A stretch of 64,000 bases of DNA from positions 12,524,001 to 12,588,000 of the forward strand of contig OZ316893.1 of NCBI GenBank assembly GCA_973895155.1, in the 5' to 3' direction. Source of the DNA: Marsupella aquatica. Lineage: Eukaryota > Marchantiophyta. The notes below the pieces were generated by a model. It made no database searches and was not told the DNA's origin. It worked only from the letters and a program-made list of their open reading frames with translations. Position numbers and translations under genes: made by a program. How positions within the stretch are numbered: the first letter of the stretch is position 1; each line of letters starts with the position of its first letter. Shown one piece after another: positions 48,601 to 64,000 of the stretch.

Positions 48601-51036
48601 AAAAAAAAACAGTCACCCATATACCAAACAAATTTAGTCACGTACTCATCATTGGCAGAACAACTTGTTCAGTTGTTGGGATGGGGTCTGGCAATGGCCC
48701 TCAAATAATCACTCTCTGAAATGTATCGTCCCAAGGATTGAACAAGTAATGTCAAAACAGGAATACTTAGCGTTTATTTGTCACAGGCCTGGTCTGAAGT
48801 ATTGCCAAAACAGGAACGGGGCCTTGTGTCACAGGCCTGGCACAAACAGGGGGTATCAAATATAAGGTTGGCCATTAAGAGCCAACTTGCAAGTGTGGGT
48901 CATCAGAAATGCTGCCCTCAGCTGCAATGAAAGATTAGGGGAAAAAGTAGATCTTATTGCCCTCAGCTGCAATGAAAGATGGATTAGGCAAAAGTAGATT
49001 TTGTATCACAAATGGATCTTATCCATCAAGTGCAACATGGCATACTTTCAAGTTGGTGGCCCTCTTTGTCCCTTACCATCAAAGGTAATCAGGGCACAGC
49101 AAAGCTTCCAGTGTTACACTTTTGTAACATGTCACTTTCTCCCTTTTGTTTTAATTACGCGAAAGTTTGATGTTGGGACCTCAAGGGTTGGAAGCTTTCC
49201 AGCACTTCACCTTGGAAGTGCTAATTTTATGGCCTCCCGCCTTGGATGTGAGGGGATAATGGCAATTTCTCTCAGCCATTTGTATGTTGCCTATCAACAG
49301 TCAGGTTTAGGACTGAATTTTAGAGGACCTATGACATGCAAGTTGGCTCTCTAGTTCTACGAGGAGTGCCAGTGCATGTAACTTATGCCTTGGTTACTTA
49401 ACTTTTGTGAATTAGGGTAACTGCCAGGGTTCACTTTAATTGTGAATTTGGGTATCTTTGTCCAGTTCTTACATCCCATGATGGAGTGCTGTGCTAACAC
49501 TGAAAGTTCCAACGCATTGTTTTAATTCTTAAACCACACCTCCCATATAGGAGCCTCATTCACTCCCTCATTACTTCTCATTCTTGTCATTTGGTGAATA
49601 GTGTCTCACCATAAAAGGCGGAAACACTTAGTTGCCAATAAAAGATTATGCACTCGTCACCTTTTGTGGCCCATTCCTGAACCTCTCAAATTATACCGTA
49701 GCTCTTTACTTCTACCCTATCGGTGCACTGGTAGTTGAAGCAGTCAGGGCATTATAGCTTACAGCTGCTGCAATTTCGGGATTGGCCGTTTGGCTGAGAA
49801 CTGCAGGATGACTCTGCGGGCTAGCAACAGGGAGTGCGGCCCATTTTTTATCCGTCCGGCCAAAGCGAATGCGGTCATCTGTAAAATAGCAGCAGCCTTA
49901 CAATTGACACCAGTGGTTGCTACATGCGCCCTGACCGCCATATTGTGCCTTTTTCTGGGCCGACAACAATTTTTTGCTTGCACCCATCCTAAGGATCCCG
50001 AGACAGATGTATGTGCGCCACCAAAAGCAGTTTCCTGACTGATGTTTTGGGCAATTTGGCAGGCGCCAAATGTGATTTCCTCGGCCTGCAAACTGAATCA
50101 ACGGGCCACAGGATGCCACCCGTCGCACATTGATACTCATGGTTGTGAAACATTCCCTCCCATGGCCTGTGGGTTGGTCCATGATGATCAAGACCTCCAT
50201 GTTTCAGTCAAATCCATGAGTCCAATACAGAAGAAGATTCTAAGATGTGTGCAAACTAACTAAAAATGAGTGCCAAAGGAATCAAAGATTTTCATTTTTT
50301 AATAAAAAGAGAGCTTGATATGCTTTGCCTGCTGGGCTCACTGAAGGAAGACGTACTTGCGTGAGGTCTGACAGTAAACGCACGTGTGGTTCGAACCCGA
50401 CCTACTGTAATAGGTTCGAACTTCGAGTTAGGGCAAGTTGGCGGGTCAGGTTCCAAGTACCGGTGCCTTTTGCGATGGGCCTGTAAATGTTACAGGCAGC
50501 GAAGCGGGACCCTAAACATTCCCTTTCCAGGCCGCAACTCGCTAAACCGGTGCGGTCGCTCTAATAATGAAACGGCTGCGATACACGGGCGATTGAGTTT
50601 TAAAAGTATTGTATGTTGAGATAGATTCTTATTATATGTAACACTGCCACGCCAAACCGGGACACGTGGTCGTAGTACCCTTATCACCGCAGGTTCTAGA
50701 CCACATCGTCCGGTGCGTTTCTAAACGGAGCTACCACCGACGTCGCTCACGATTGGGCACGAGTCTGCATGCGGCATCTTATCGATAAATCGATAAGATA
50801 TGTTTCGAAACCGCAGGTTGTCGAGACGCGAGAGTAGTACATTGTGGAGCGCGCGGGGACGGAGGATATGATTGTTTCCGCCTGGAGCATATTCGAGACT
50901 TCTATACAATTCGTTTGGTTGATGATCGTACGAATGTGCGCGGGAGGAGAAGTATTTGACGACGCAACTACTCTACTAGGTGCGTTTGATCTTTGATGAT
51001 TCTTCATTCACACAAACGTCGGTCGCGCGCGCGCTG
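45679..51036. other. Region without a recognised gene
   Basis: Short ORFs only (up to about 141 codons, at 46590-47015, starting from a non-ATG codon), none resembling a known family. A ~57-bp duplication lies at about 48911-49000 (TGCCCTCAGCTGCAATGAAA twice) and TGTCACAGGCCTGG occurs twice near 48780-48840. Confidence 0.45.
50776..50799. other. Near-perfect palindrome
   Basis: ATCTTATCGAT, two A residues, then ATCGATAAGAT: an 11-bp perfect inverted repeat with a 2-nt centre. Could bind a dimeric protein or be chance. It is in a GC-richer stretch without genes. Confidence 0.7.
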
Positions 51037-51040
51037 TCGC

Positions 51041-51164
51041 ACCTAAGATAGTAGACTGATCGATTCACTCAAAGATTTGTCGGACCTAAGATAGTAGAAT
51101 GATCGATTTACTCAAAGATTTGTCGGACCTAAGATAGCAGAATGATGGATTCATTCAAAGATTT
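51041..51164 (+). repeat. Tandem triplication, 43-bp unit
   Basis: Three units starting ACCTAAGATAGTAGA (third: ACCTAAGATAGCAGA) and ending CAAAGATTTGTCGG or a variant. The third unit is the most diverged. Confidence 0.9.
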
Positions 51165-52686
51165 CTTCATCATAGGTTGACACATAAGCTCCCGGTCCTC
51201 CGGCAGAGAATGGCAGCAACATCCGGAAAGAACCATTGCCAGTTTACTGCGTTCTGAGCAGGACTTCACACCGGAACATCATGAGAGCGCATTGTACCTC
51301 TGAAGAATTTCGAGAGCAACCAGACGCTGCATAAACTGAGATGAACATTGTATCTTTGAAGAGTTGAAGACTCTGATTAAAGCTTCCGTGGATATATGGG
51401 AGCCCGTTTAATTAGTCTGAGATGAACATTGCGGCTCTGGAAGCACAGAACATTGAACTTGAGTCTGATTCTTCGATCCCGGCCCTGATTTCAAATTGAT
51501 TTCGAACGGTAGTCACGGGGGCAAGGCAGACCAACGGAAGAATGTGCCAAGGGTCGTGTACATAGCCAGATCTTGGTTTCGTTCCGTACCTGACTTACTG
51601 TGCATAGTCGCTAGAAACCCCTCAGCTGTCAAGCTACAAAGACAGCAAGCTACCAAGCTCGGAAGGCGTATTAATTTCGATTTTGTGACACTTTTCGAGC
51701 CACCGATATGTGATCAGCCTTGAGCTCATTCATCGCTGTCAATCAAAACCTGCGTATTGACCAGATTGATTGCCTCAATCACCAATTCGCGAGATGGCTG
51801 AAGCTTCTTCATGGTCTGAACGTGGAATTTGCTTCAGCATGCCGAATCCAGCTTAGTTCACACTAGCTACAGTTGCTAGCGTCCATGTTCCACTATTTTT
51901 GAAAGGCCGCCGACTTAAACACCTAACCTATCGGACATTCGGACTGGAGCCGTAACAGTTGTCAAGGCTGGAGTAAGTGCAGTTTGTCTAGATTCAAGCT
52001 ACAGCTAGCTATAGATTTGACAAACGACAGTTACATGACAACATTTATAGCTGTAGCTGTGACAAACGAATGTACGTAGGCGTCAGCTGTGAGTCTGTGA
52101 CAGTCGCTTGTCGACGCTTTCAACGCTTTCACATAGACATCGACCGAAAGCTCTCCAGAGCTTTTCAACTGCAACAATTTGCCAGCGAGTTTTGTCTTAA
52201 AAAACTCATCTCCACGCACCGAGCTAGGCACATGGCTGATGTCCCCGGCCGAGCCAATTACTTTCAGAAGGCCACAGCTTCAAGAAATCGAGCATGAAAC
52301 TCTTCCATGCTTAGTAGTCCCCGAGTTCGATAGTGAACTAGGACCGGATGGCTTTTCGAAAGGGAAGTGTGTTATATATATGTCTTTATTACTGGGACTG
52401 TCTTATACTCTTATTAAAGATCAAAAGTTAAGTTTATTGAATAATAAAAGTAATGAAGTTAATGCGTGACTGGCCTTAATATTACTGGAATCACTCTGAG
52501 GTGCCTACAATATCTAAGTGCATAATCCCACCACCAGGTAGCAATTATCCATGGAATTGATAATATAATTGTTATATGGATAATCCATGGACAAAACAAT
52601 ATTTACGTATTTTTTTATTTGTGCATTGTCTGCATTCTCTAATAAGTGCATGGGAAACGCAGGGTTAGGGGTTTAGACCCTGATCT
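51165..52686. other. Region without a recognised gene
   Basis: Only short ORFs with no family resemblance; an AT-rich shift starts at about 52360. Confidence 0.45.
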
Positions 52687-52890
52687 CTCATATTGCACAT
52701 TTAAATTGGATAAGTGCACAAAACTATTTAATGTATTTTCTGTTTATTAATAAATGATGTATATATGCATTACAATAACCAATAATTGGATAGATTTCTC
52801 ATATTGCACATTTAAATTGAATAAGTGCGAACTACTTTATGTATTTTCTGCTTATTAATAAATGTTTTATATATGCATTGCAATAACTAA
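52687..52890 (+). repeat. Tandem duplication, about 111-bp and 93-bp units
   Basis: Both units contain CTCATATTGCACATTTAAAT, ATGTATTTTCTG, TTATTAATAAATG and TATATATGCATT in order. The region is strongly AT-rich; the second unit is shortened. Confidence 0.9.
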
Positions 52891-54101
52891 TAAATAAATC
52901 TGTACAATCATAAAGGAAATGCTTTCATGTATTTGACATTTAGTGTCCATATTTTGATGTATAGCGAAGGTTGCTCGGCGCATTTTTTTGTTACAGTTAG
53001 AGTTAGAAAGCTAATCCTTGTAATATTAGGGGATTGACCTGCACGGAATGTTCCTATCCACGTGCATTTATACACGGTAGTCTCGAAATTCCGCATCCAG
53101 GAACGATGAGTGGTTTTGTGGAACCAGTCACGGTTTTTCGGTTGGAACGCTAGCTGCGGGAATCTGGTATTTCACTGGTCAGTCGCTTACTGTGGGGATC
53201 CCCACGATCCGAGTTCGTTCAAGTAACGATTCTCTTCTAGAGACTCACTGGGATCGGAGTACTCGGGCCTACTGAGATGCGAGAGAACTCCGAGGGAGAA
53301 TTTTTTCAGACGTAACTTTTTTTCGTCTCGCACGGTGAGCAGTCCTTTGCTGAACGAAACGAGGATTTAGACTACAATATGCACAGCTTGTTGGCATGCA
53401 TAGGAAGATATATGACAGTTGTTATCTTTGGCAAGTATCTTTGCCCATAGGTTTCCTGGCAGAACTCAACAGATCCCAATATCGTTACAGCTAGCAATCG
53501 GCTCGAAATCAGCAGTGCATTTGAATAATTTCCGCCTGTAGACCTGTCATGGATTGCCTTTTCAAGTTTGGTACGTTCCTGTTGCATGCATGCACTCCCA
53601 ATCGATTCTTCTTTGACTCTCGAGCATTATTTCCATCCCCGGTTTTTATGATGAAACACTTGCAGACAGGTGTCAATAATCAATTGAGGACAGCCTCTTC
53701 GAATCCTTCGCTTGAAGGACGTAGAGAGGAGAGCGTGCTCTGGGTAGCGTGTCCATATGTAATTTTCCTTTTACAGTTTGCTTGAAAGGGAACAAACGTA
53801 TTTCCAAATTTGACAGTTACAGAATTGGAGCTCACTGATAATGACTGCGTCTGGTTTGGGTTCCGGGATTTCCCTGAAGTTCGATCTGGGAAGAACTGAA
53901 ACAGAAACTCTTAACTATTGTGAGACTAGGTGCCTTTTCGGCAATGAAGCTCGTCAGGGCTGAATGATCTTCAAGTAGCTCAAATATAACAATGGTTACT
54001 CCTGTCTGGATGGTCGACCAGAGTGTCATCATAGCTTTATTGAAATTTCAACAAGAAGCCTTTCAAGTATTCCACCTCCTTTTGTATTTATATTCCACTG
54101 A
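52891..54101. other. Region without a recognised gene
   Basis: A 78-codon ATG frame at about 53549-53785 is the only ORF of note and has no recognisable features. Confidence 0.4.
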
Positions 54102-54788
54102 TTAAGAGCCATACCAGGGAGTCTCATAAAACAAAAAAAACTGGCACCTCACTGGAGGCCGATGAGTCCGGAGAGTCCGGAGCACCGCAACAAGGTACAG
54201 ACGACCAATTATTTGTGGTCTCACGATACACTGAATGCTATTGTGTTTACTGTGAAATCCGGGTCTCTTCTGTTTACTGTGAAATCCGGGCCTCTTCTTT
54301 TCCTGTGAGTTTGCTTTTTTCCCCGTTTTTTCTTCCTCTCCCCCTCTTCTCAGTTCTTTGTCCGTTTCCGTCTGACAGACATAGTCCGGAGGCAAAGATA
54401 AAAAGTCCGGCTTTGGGGCCGCCCTTCGGCGGACCCAGAGAGCGCAGATACTGAAACTGACTCGGCGAAGACAGTAGGTCGAAATCCATGAGAACACGGA
54501 AGAGAAGATGTTGTTGTTGACAACACAGCATATATTTTTTCCTTTCCCTACCTCATAAGGTACCTTTCTGAAATCGGGGCCTCTTCCTGTCCCGGGTGTG
54601 ACTGGTCTGTCCTCACAATAGGTGCACAACAAGTCATGATTGTTATCCCAAGGCGCAAAAAAATGGAAGTATTTGAGATGCCCTCCTACAAAACAAAAGA
54701 GGTGCTTTGCAAATGATGACGTCGAATCTGTTCGTTGTCGAGGTTCTTTGTCTTCGATTTCGATAATGATGATAGCATGCGGGAGCAT
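54102..54788 (-). CDS. Unassigned open reading frame (hypothetical)
   Basis: The longest unassigned frame in the window: 236 codons open in all, about 228 from the first ATG. I recognise no domain. It has a Lys/Glu/Arg-rich segment (about residues 145-175 of the open frame) and an in-frame duplication RPGFHSK/RPGFHSK that comes from a 27-bp tandem repeat in the DNA. A hydrophobic run (HAIIIIEI) lies near the N terminus. No splice partner was found and composition does not clearly favour coding. It could be a chance ORF. Confidence 0.15.
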   Translation of the reverse strand: MLPHAIIIIEIEDKEPRQRTDSTSSFAKHLFCFVGGHLKYFHFFAPWDNNHDLLCTYCEDRPVTPGTGRGPDFRKVPYEVGKGKNICCVVNNNIFSSVFSWISTYCLRRVSFSICALWVRRRAAPKPDFLSLPPDYVCQTETDKELRRGGEEEKTGKKANSQEKKRPGFHSKQKRPGFHSKHNSIQCIVRPQIIGRLYLVAVLRTLRTHRPPVRCQFFLFYETPWYGS

Positions 54789-55542
54789 GCCAAGAAACCT
54801 ACGGAGGCCCACGCCTTTGCAGAGTACTTTGAAACCCTAGCCTGGTTCTGATTTCTCACGATGAGGTGCTCTCTACACTCGCGAAAGCTTCCAATACAGC
54901 TTACTCTGTGGGGGTGCATGAGCGGCTGGTGGTCGTCCGCAGGGGCCACTAATTGTGACTGTTTTGCAAAATGGGGCGCCTCGGATTCGGGCTCGGGTGG
55001 GTTAGCACACGGGGTGGTTAAATCCGGGCAGGGTGTAAGCTCATATATAAAATATTCACGAAATGTATCTTGGGATACCTAAATTGTTTTATTACCTCTT
55101 ATAGGCGTTTTAGCCAGCCGGTGAGTAAGAAACACCTTGTGGATATATTTGACACAATTATGGAGTTGACGTACTGGAAGTCCCGGACTCGGCTGCCATG
55201 ATATTGCTTGTTTGAGCTACGGACCTGCGAAACAAGGGTAAGATCTATATATAGCTCGTTCGATATAGTCAGTTAAGATAGAAGTTTATTTTAATACCAT
55301 GGCTGTTTTGAACACATTACGATCCGAATTCTGGACCTATCCTGGAAGGCGTATATGCATGATCGTTAGAGCGAGTGGGTCCCCACGTAATTAATGGAAC
55401 GCTGCGGGGCGTGCGATTTTAGCTGCGCAAACCTCTATGCCAGCGATAATACAAATGAAATAGATGCATTCCACAGATTTCAGGCTATACAGACTGAATT
55501 CTACCTTATATTTACCCTTTCGGAAAGTCATGCTTGAACACT

Positions 55543-55600
55543 ATAAAAGTGGAAGTGAAGTATGTCGTCAATATGTGTCAGTTTGGGTTACAGATTGTCA
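55543..55600 (+). repeat. Dispersed repeat R3, copy 1
   Basis: TGTCAGTTTGGGTTACAGAT with flanking AAGTATGTCGTCAATA matches 57040-57098. Confidence 0.75.
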
Positions 55601-57039
55601 AATATATATATGAAGTTCATGTACAGTCACGGGACGTCAGCTATGAGCGCGCCTCACCTATACTATTGAACATGATCCTTAATTTGATCGAATCTAAATC
55701 AGGTGTAGGGACTTCCTTTTGGATGTTCGAAATCTTCATGAATTGTGAGCCATCACTCTTGCGGGTCAGCAGTCGTTTCAATTTCAGATAATATGTATAT
55801 AACTACTTGTGCATGCTCCATTCTGGAATTCGATCAACACTCCGAGTGTGTCTGCTGCCGGTCAGTTACCACTAGAAATGAATTGCAAGGTGTACAACCT
55901 CGGGGGATTTTAGTTGTCGGAAACTTGATGCTGCCAGGCCATTGATTGCATGTGCTGCAGTGTATAGCTGACAGACATTTACACACGTTGGTTCTACCAT
56001 CAATTTTCGAGGTACTGCAGTCCCTTGAGCTTCAAGCCCAACTATAGATTCTGTGATTGGAAATCTTCGTATCTTAAGTGCTTAGTCGACCCCTAGCTCC
56101 CAATTGCGCCCACGGGGAAGGTAGAGAAATGATTAGTGAAGGAGGAGGGTTTGCCTTCCTTGGAATATAGGAGACGATGCCATCGCTCAGTCAGGGTTCT
56201 AGCTCGCTCCTCAATCTTGCAAGATCCAAACCTGCTCAAATGATTTCTAAATGGAGAAATCATATCATGATAAGAAGTACTTATTCAACAAGGCCGGTCC
56301 CATTAACGATCGGGTCTGTGATAGAACTCCGCAGCAGTAATATTCATAACAGTTCCATAGTTACACACAGTGCGACAAGCGGGGCGACAAGATGAAAACA
56401 CGACTAAAAGACCTGTAATTTTTAAGCGGAAGAGTTACAATCGTATACCATGACAGGGTGGACAATTGGAAACCTTGCCAGATGGTGACACTGAGACATT
56501 CCCAACACGTGGCATACTAAGACAGTCTATATGAATATACGTGACCGATCTCCTACCAAAGGTTTGGCAATCTTAAACGGCTACGGATTGAATCATATGT
56601 ACAGTGAGGATCCTTTACCCCAGGAACAACTGTCAGTCCTTTACTGAAGCTTTTGCTTCCAAGGACCATGACATTCGCAAACTTAGGAATCCGAAGGTAC
56701 TCAAGGGCCAGGCAGATACCTAGATATAACCTCGTCATGATAGATCGAGCCATCGACAGGTAGTTCGTAGTATATATCGGAAGATGACTGTCCCAATAGC
56801 ATTTGTGTACGTTTGACCTCGTCGAAGACTGTCCATAACACTTTAACGATTACATTTGGCAGTTCTTCAGGCCTAAATTTTAAAAGTTATATCCTAGTCT
56901 ATCGAAAACTTAGTTTTCATACCACTTATACGGTCCATTCGATAATTCTGTTGTCCTGCAACTGAGTCTGCCAACACAGCAAAGAGGCCACTACCTAGCC
57001 TCCTAACTTTGTTGTTATTGTACTCTGGAAATGGCAGTT

Positions 57040-57098
57040 TCTAGAAAGTTGAAGTCAAATATGTCGTCAAATATATGTCAGTTTGGGTTACAGATTGT
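57040..57098 (+). repeat. Dispersed repeat R3, copy 2
   Basis: AAGTCAAATATGTCGTCAAA then TGTCAGTTTGGGTTACAGAT, in the same orientation as 55543-55600. Outside these ~55 bp the two loci diverge. Confidence 0.75.
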
Positions 57099-57670
57099 CC
57101 CTTCCATAGCTTGAAAGCGACTGGTCCAGTTTACCTACATTGCACCATTTGAATCCTGTCCACAATTAATCGTCTACTAAATATATCACTTCCTGCATGT
57201 ATATCTGGCCGGTGTCGTATCTGCTAGGAAATCGCATTTCTGCTAGGATGTGCATACCTGCTAGGAAGTTTTTATTTCGGGCCGATGATCAACCTTCTTC
57301 AGCTATCCAAGTACTTGCATTAACCTCCATCTCCAATAGAAATGTTGAACCTCGTTTGGAATTCATTTGAGTGGAGCATTTTCAAATTAACTACACTGAA
57401 GATTGAGCAGAATGTCTAACTCAGGCTGAACCAAACTCCTCAATGACATGACCACTCTAGGATCGATCTGTCGATCAAGGTTCATGCTGAAGCAACTTCA
57501 AAGTTTGGAAGAGCTACCACTTGGGACATCCGTATCTTCAAGAGCCTGCTACAGCTTCCAACACTAGTGGACCGTCATCTGGGCTGCATCTCAATTAAAT
57601 CTCTCTACTTGAACCTGCTAGCTACAGCTTGCGACAACAGTGCTAGTAGGCTGGATCGATCTCATTTTAT

Positions 57671-57793
57671 TTCTTTCGAAGCTGTAAGGGTCGAATAAAA
57701 ACAACCTAGTATCGACTATTCTAGAATGATTTTAATTCTTTCGAAGCTGTACGGGTCGAATAAACACAACTTAGTATCGACTATTATAGAATG
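57671..57793 (+). repeat. Tandem duplication, 65-bp unit
   Basis: Both units run TTCTTTCGAAGCTGTA, GGGTCGAATAAA, CAAC, TAGTATCGACTATT, TAGAATG, with few differences. Confidence 0.9.
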
Positions 57794-60713
57794 GAAAGTT
57801 TCCATTCATTCGAGCGTCTCGGGGTCTTGCAGTGGTACATATATCAGTAAGTTGCCTGCTTGAAATGAGAATCGAAGTTCAGCAACTTCGATTCACGATT
57901 TTGAGTGATGCCCTGTCTTTGGCGAGTGGTTGCTCACCAAGTCAGTGGATGCAAGGATTTGCGTAATTTCTAAAATCATGATCGATCGTGGAAGAGCTTA
58001 TGCGGGATTTTGATCGAATGAGAGTACAGGCAAGGAAATGCTATCGTACGATCGTCTGATGAAGTTGCTTCGATTTATCTTAATTGGGACAAATTTCGTT
58101 GACGAAAGTAGAAGCTGTTGCCCAGCGCTGATGAGGCATGCAGTATGTACGAGGAAAGCTAAGAGACATGAAGGCAAGCATGAGTAGTCAATGAACTCCT
58201 GGAGAATCCGCCGAAATACTGCTTCAGCTGGACAGGTGTGTTATCTGTAGGAGTACGTCTAGATAATATTACCATATTAGACCGATTTCACACCCACGTT
58301 GAACTCACGTCTGAAGAACAATCACTGTATTGTTTCCCTCCGTGCGCACGTTTTTCCTTCGGGGAACAAAGGGGGTTTAGAGACGAGTTTGACGACCGGT
58401 ACGTCTAAACCGGTGAACAAAATATTCACTCCGACACCATTTCCGAATTTGAACTTTAATTATTAAGATTTGTGTTCTCCAAGCGAGTACTGCATCCAGG
58501 TTGTAGAATCCTGTCAATTCTACGTCAGTTCACTAAGTTGCAGTCGGCCAGTGTTGGGTGTTCCCGACGTTCGCCCAATCCTATCTAACGAGCCGCTGAA
58601 ACGTCCATACCCGAACAGAGACTTTTTAGAGCGTCATGATCATGACCTTGTTCTTTGCTTGTGAAAAGCTTGTATACGCATATCACTTTAGCCGCAGTGA
58701 TTGTTGGGAGTGGACCAATGCTTCATAAAAATTATGCTGAGAATATTGACATTTAGTGCAAATCCGGATCGATGTTCTCGCTGAACAGAACGAGAATCCT
58801 TTTCATTTTTCGTGTCTAAGTCCCTTCGTGCCTAAGTCCCGATCTATTCGATTTCTCCCGGGTGTCGATCAACGTCTCTAGGCTACCTCCACAACTTCAG
58901 GAGTTTACCCTGCTTGCGAATGATAGAGTTCTCTTCACAATATCACAGGCATCAACTCCGTGACGTGAGCTAGCGGAGAAAATTAATGAGGTTGGACAGG
59001 TGTTTAAGAACAAAGCTCGCAATGGAGAAAACGGCGTACCTCGCTCCGGCGCGCGTCCCGCTATTGCAAGGTCGAATGACGTCTCGACATATGGTACTCG
59101 TTGTGGACCAAGTGTACTATTCTGTCTCAGGTTAGCGTCTGGCACAGCTTCCACTGGCCTCCATGAGTTCGATCAAACAGAGCTGTGCAGCATTTCGTGC
59201 GAGGAGAATTCTGCTCTCCTGGCGATCGCCATAGTGCGATCACAACTCGCAAAGGGACTCCCGTGACAGCACTCCCGTGAGCTGTTCCCGTGCACAAACT
59301 TGCCCGTGCAACACTAGGCGAGCTGATTGGCCCGAGTTTAGGACCTTGGCCTACTGTATAGTGTACAAAGGGGTCATGGGTAAAAAGCGTTTCCGCGGTA
59401 CAGAGCAGTTCCCGACCACGTTTCGGGCAAGACGTGTCGACCGGGCGCCTCACGGTACCTTGTTCTCATATTGATACCTATCACGTGGACGACCACTACC
59501 AAGATCCCGTTGGCGTTCTGTTCCCACTGTTCCAAACTACTGGAAGACCCAGCTCCGCCAGCTCGGGCCAATGAGAACTGCTCCACTCGGTACGGCTTTG
59601 AGTTGAGAGTCTCAGCTTCCCTCTCGGCTCTGGACGTACGTCGATGATTGCTCGAGTCCTCGACCACAGATGGTGGCAGTGTTCGACTGCACCGGGCTTC
59701 TCACACCTCTCAAATCGACGAAGGTTTCACGAGAGTCGGGTTCCTGTCCTTGGAGTCTCGATCCTCTCTGTGGCCCTCGATGATGTACCCTGATTACTAT
59801 TTTATTGTTATCTCAAAACTACTCTTTCGACGCAGTGTAGAAAATAGCTGGACCACGCACGACATTATCTGATGGCGGCGTAGGCCAGACGCTGTGGGGG
59901 AAGTCGACATAGGGCTTGACGATATATCAGCTTCGAACCGGTATGGCAGTGGTTTCACCAAATCCAGGGCGGGCAGTATTTTCGGTTGGTACTCCAAGCG
60001 AGAGGCTTTCGAAGGTAGCAACTCAAGATTTGCTGGCGAAATGAATGATTTTCAATCAAAACCCGAAAATCGAGTACTATAAATTGTCGCGCCGACACAT
60101 ACACATAGGATTGACTTATGAAACGCTGGTTCATATGTGGGGCAGTGTTGTGAACTCAAAGTTGTCACATTCTGCTCCAGGAGATCTGCCCGTGATTTGA
60201 AGCCAAGCAGATCCCTAGCCTAACGGAGAGAACGCTCAACTCATCCTGGATCCGTGTCTAAATAACTCAACTGAGCCGGATTTGGCCATATTACGTGCGG
60301 ACGGGCGTGCGGACAACTCTATTTGCCTACTCTTTGCCTTCAATCATACGAAAGGGAGGCAACTAAGTAAGTCGGACAATTTCTGCAAAATACCTCTTGA
60401 TCACTTGGCCAAGCCTGAGGACCGAGGATTATTGCAAGTGCTTCGAGCAACCGATGTACCAAGCTTTATGGGTGGACTTGAATACACCCATAAATCTTTG
60501 AAGTCCTCACTCGGTTGGCTAACCATAACGCGTCTAGTAAATGCTAGGCCATCAGTCCAAACGATTTCACTTCTTAATGTATCTTTCTTTGGACCTAGCT
60601 GCGCTCCCGTCGACACATGCCTCACTAGCTAAATGTGGTTCTTAGCTTACTGAAGCTAGCTTACAATGGCGTGTACATAGCGTATTTTATTGCAGAATCC
60701 TGAGTGAAAGAGA

Positions 60714-63858
<3,145 letters not shown>

Positions 63859-64000
63859 GTATAAAATTCTGCACTGTTTGTGATTATGTTGAGTCGTTTC
63901 TCAAGGGTCGATCAGGTAGTTGTGTTCAGATGGCTTTGTCTAGTCCCCGTTCCTATATCAATCAGTAAGTAGTTGATAGCCGGAAAACACCATGAAATCT

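Larger units (their letters stand above)
54789..60713. other. Region without a recognised gene, upstream of DPP3
   Basis: Many short ORFs, none convincing. Sequence from about 58.8 to 60.7 kb is richer in CpG than the AT-rich left side and may include the DPP3 promoter. Confidence 0.4.

Noticed and set aside
50370-50400. tRNA T-loop-like GTTCGAACCC
   Set aside because: The flanking bases do not form a T stem, and no acceptor, D or anticodon arms could be placed around it.

Overview
This is a nuclear segment of a land plant. The evidence is GT-AG introns of roughly 130-830 bp, a PSPG-box UDP-glycosyltransferase pair, a Ty1-copia remnant, a plant-type solo LTR, and two interstitial tracts of the plant telomere motif CCCTAAA. 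A stand-alone M49 dipeptidyl peptidase III, together with the diverged UGTs, leans toward a seed-free lineage such as a bryophyte or lycophyte. That placement is inference; nothing here fixes the species.

Layout. (1) 1-10.3 kb: two intronless UGT genes on the minus strand (131-1561 and 7690-9120), about 81% identical by eye. Each sits in a copy of the same duplicated block. The copies were later modified by different insertions: a 1.0-kb foldback element in copy A, and a small MITE plus about 300 bp of promoter sequence in copy B. (2) 10.3-15.2 kb: gene-free repeats, including telomere-like tracts, a short dispersed family and a SINE-like element. (3) 15.2-26.6 kb: the gene-dense core. It holds a seven-exon peptidyl-tRNA hydrolase 2 with an N-terminal membrane anchor (+), a convergent two-exon secreted alpha/beta-hydrolase-like gene (-), a solo LTR with a perfect 5-bp target duplication, and a six-exon mitochondrial NFU iron-sulfur scaffold (+). 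(4) 26.6-60.7 kb: about 34 kb with no confidently recognised host gene. It holds the 3' end of a copia element, a frameshifted relic ORF, several tandem repeats, a 40-bp minisatellite, a hairpin and a few orphan exon candidates. (5) 60.7 kb to the right edge: the first seven recognisable exons of dipeptidyl peptidase III (+). The gene runs off the window before its zinc-binding motif.

The genes form no shared pathway or operon. PTH2 and NFU have mitochondrial relatives but are independent genes. The multi-exon models were built by hand from splice sites, reading phase and remembered family motifs, and phase is kept across every junction given. No new multi-gene system is apparent. The most informative material is the duplicated UGT locus, where the paralogue keeps the unoccupied site of the foldback insertion, and one UGT has lost the usual last residue of the sugar-donor signature.
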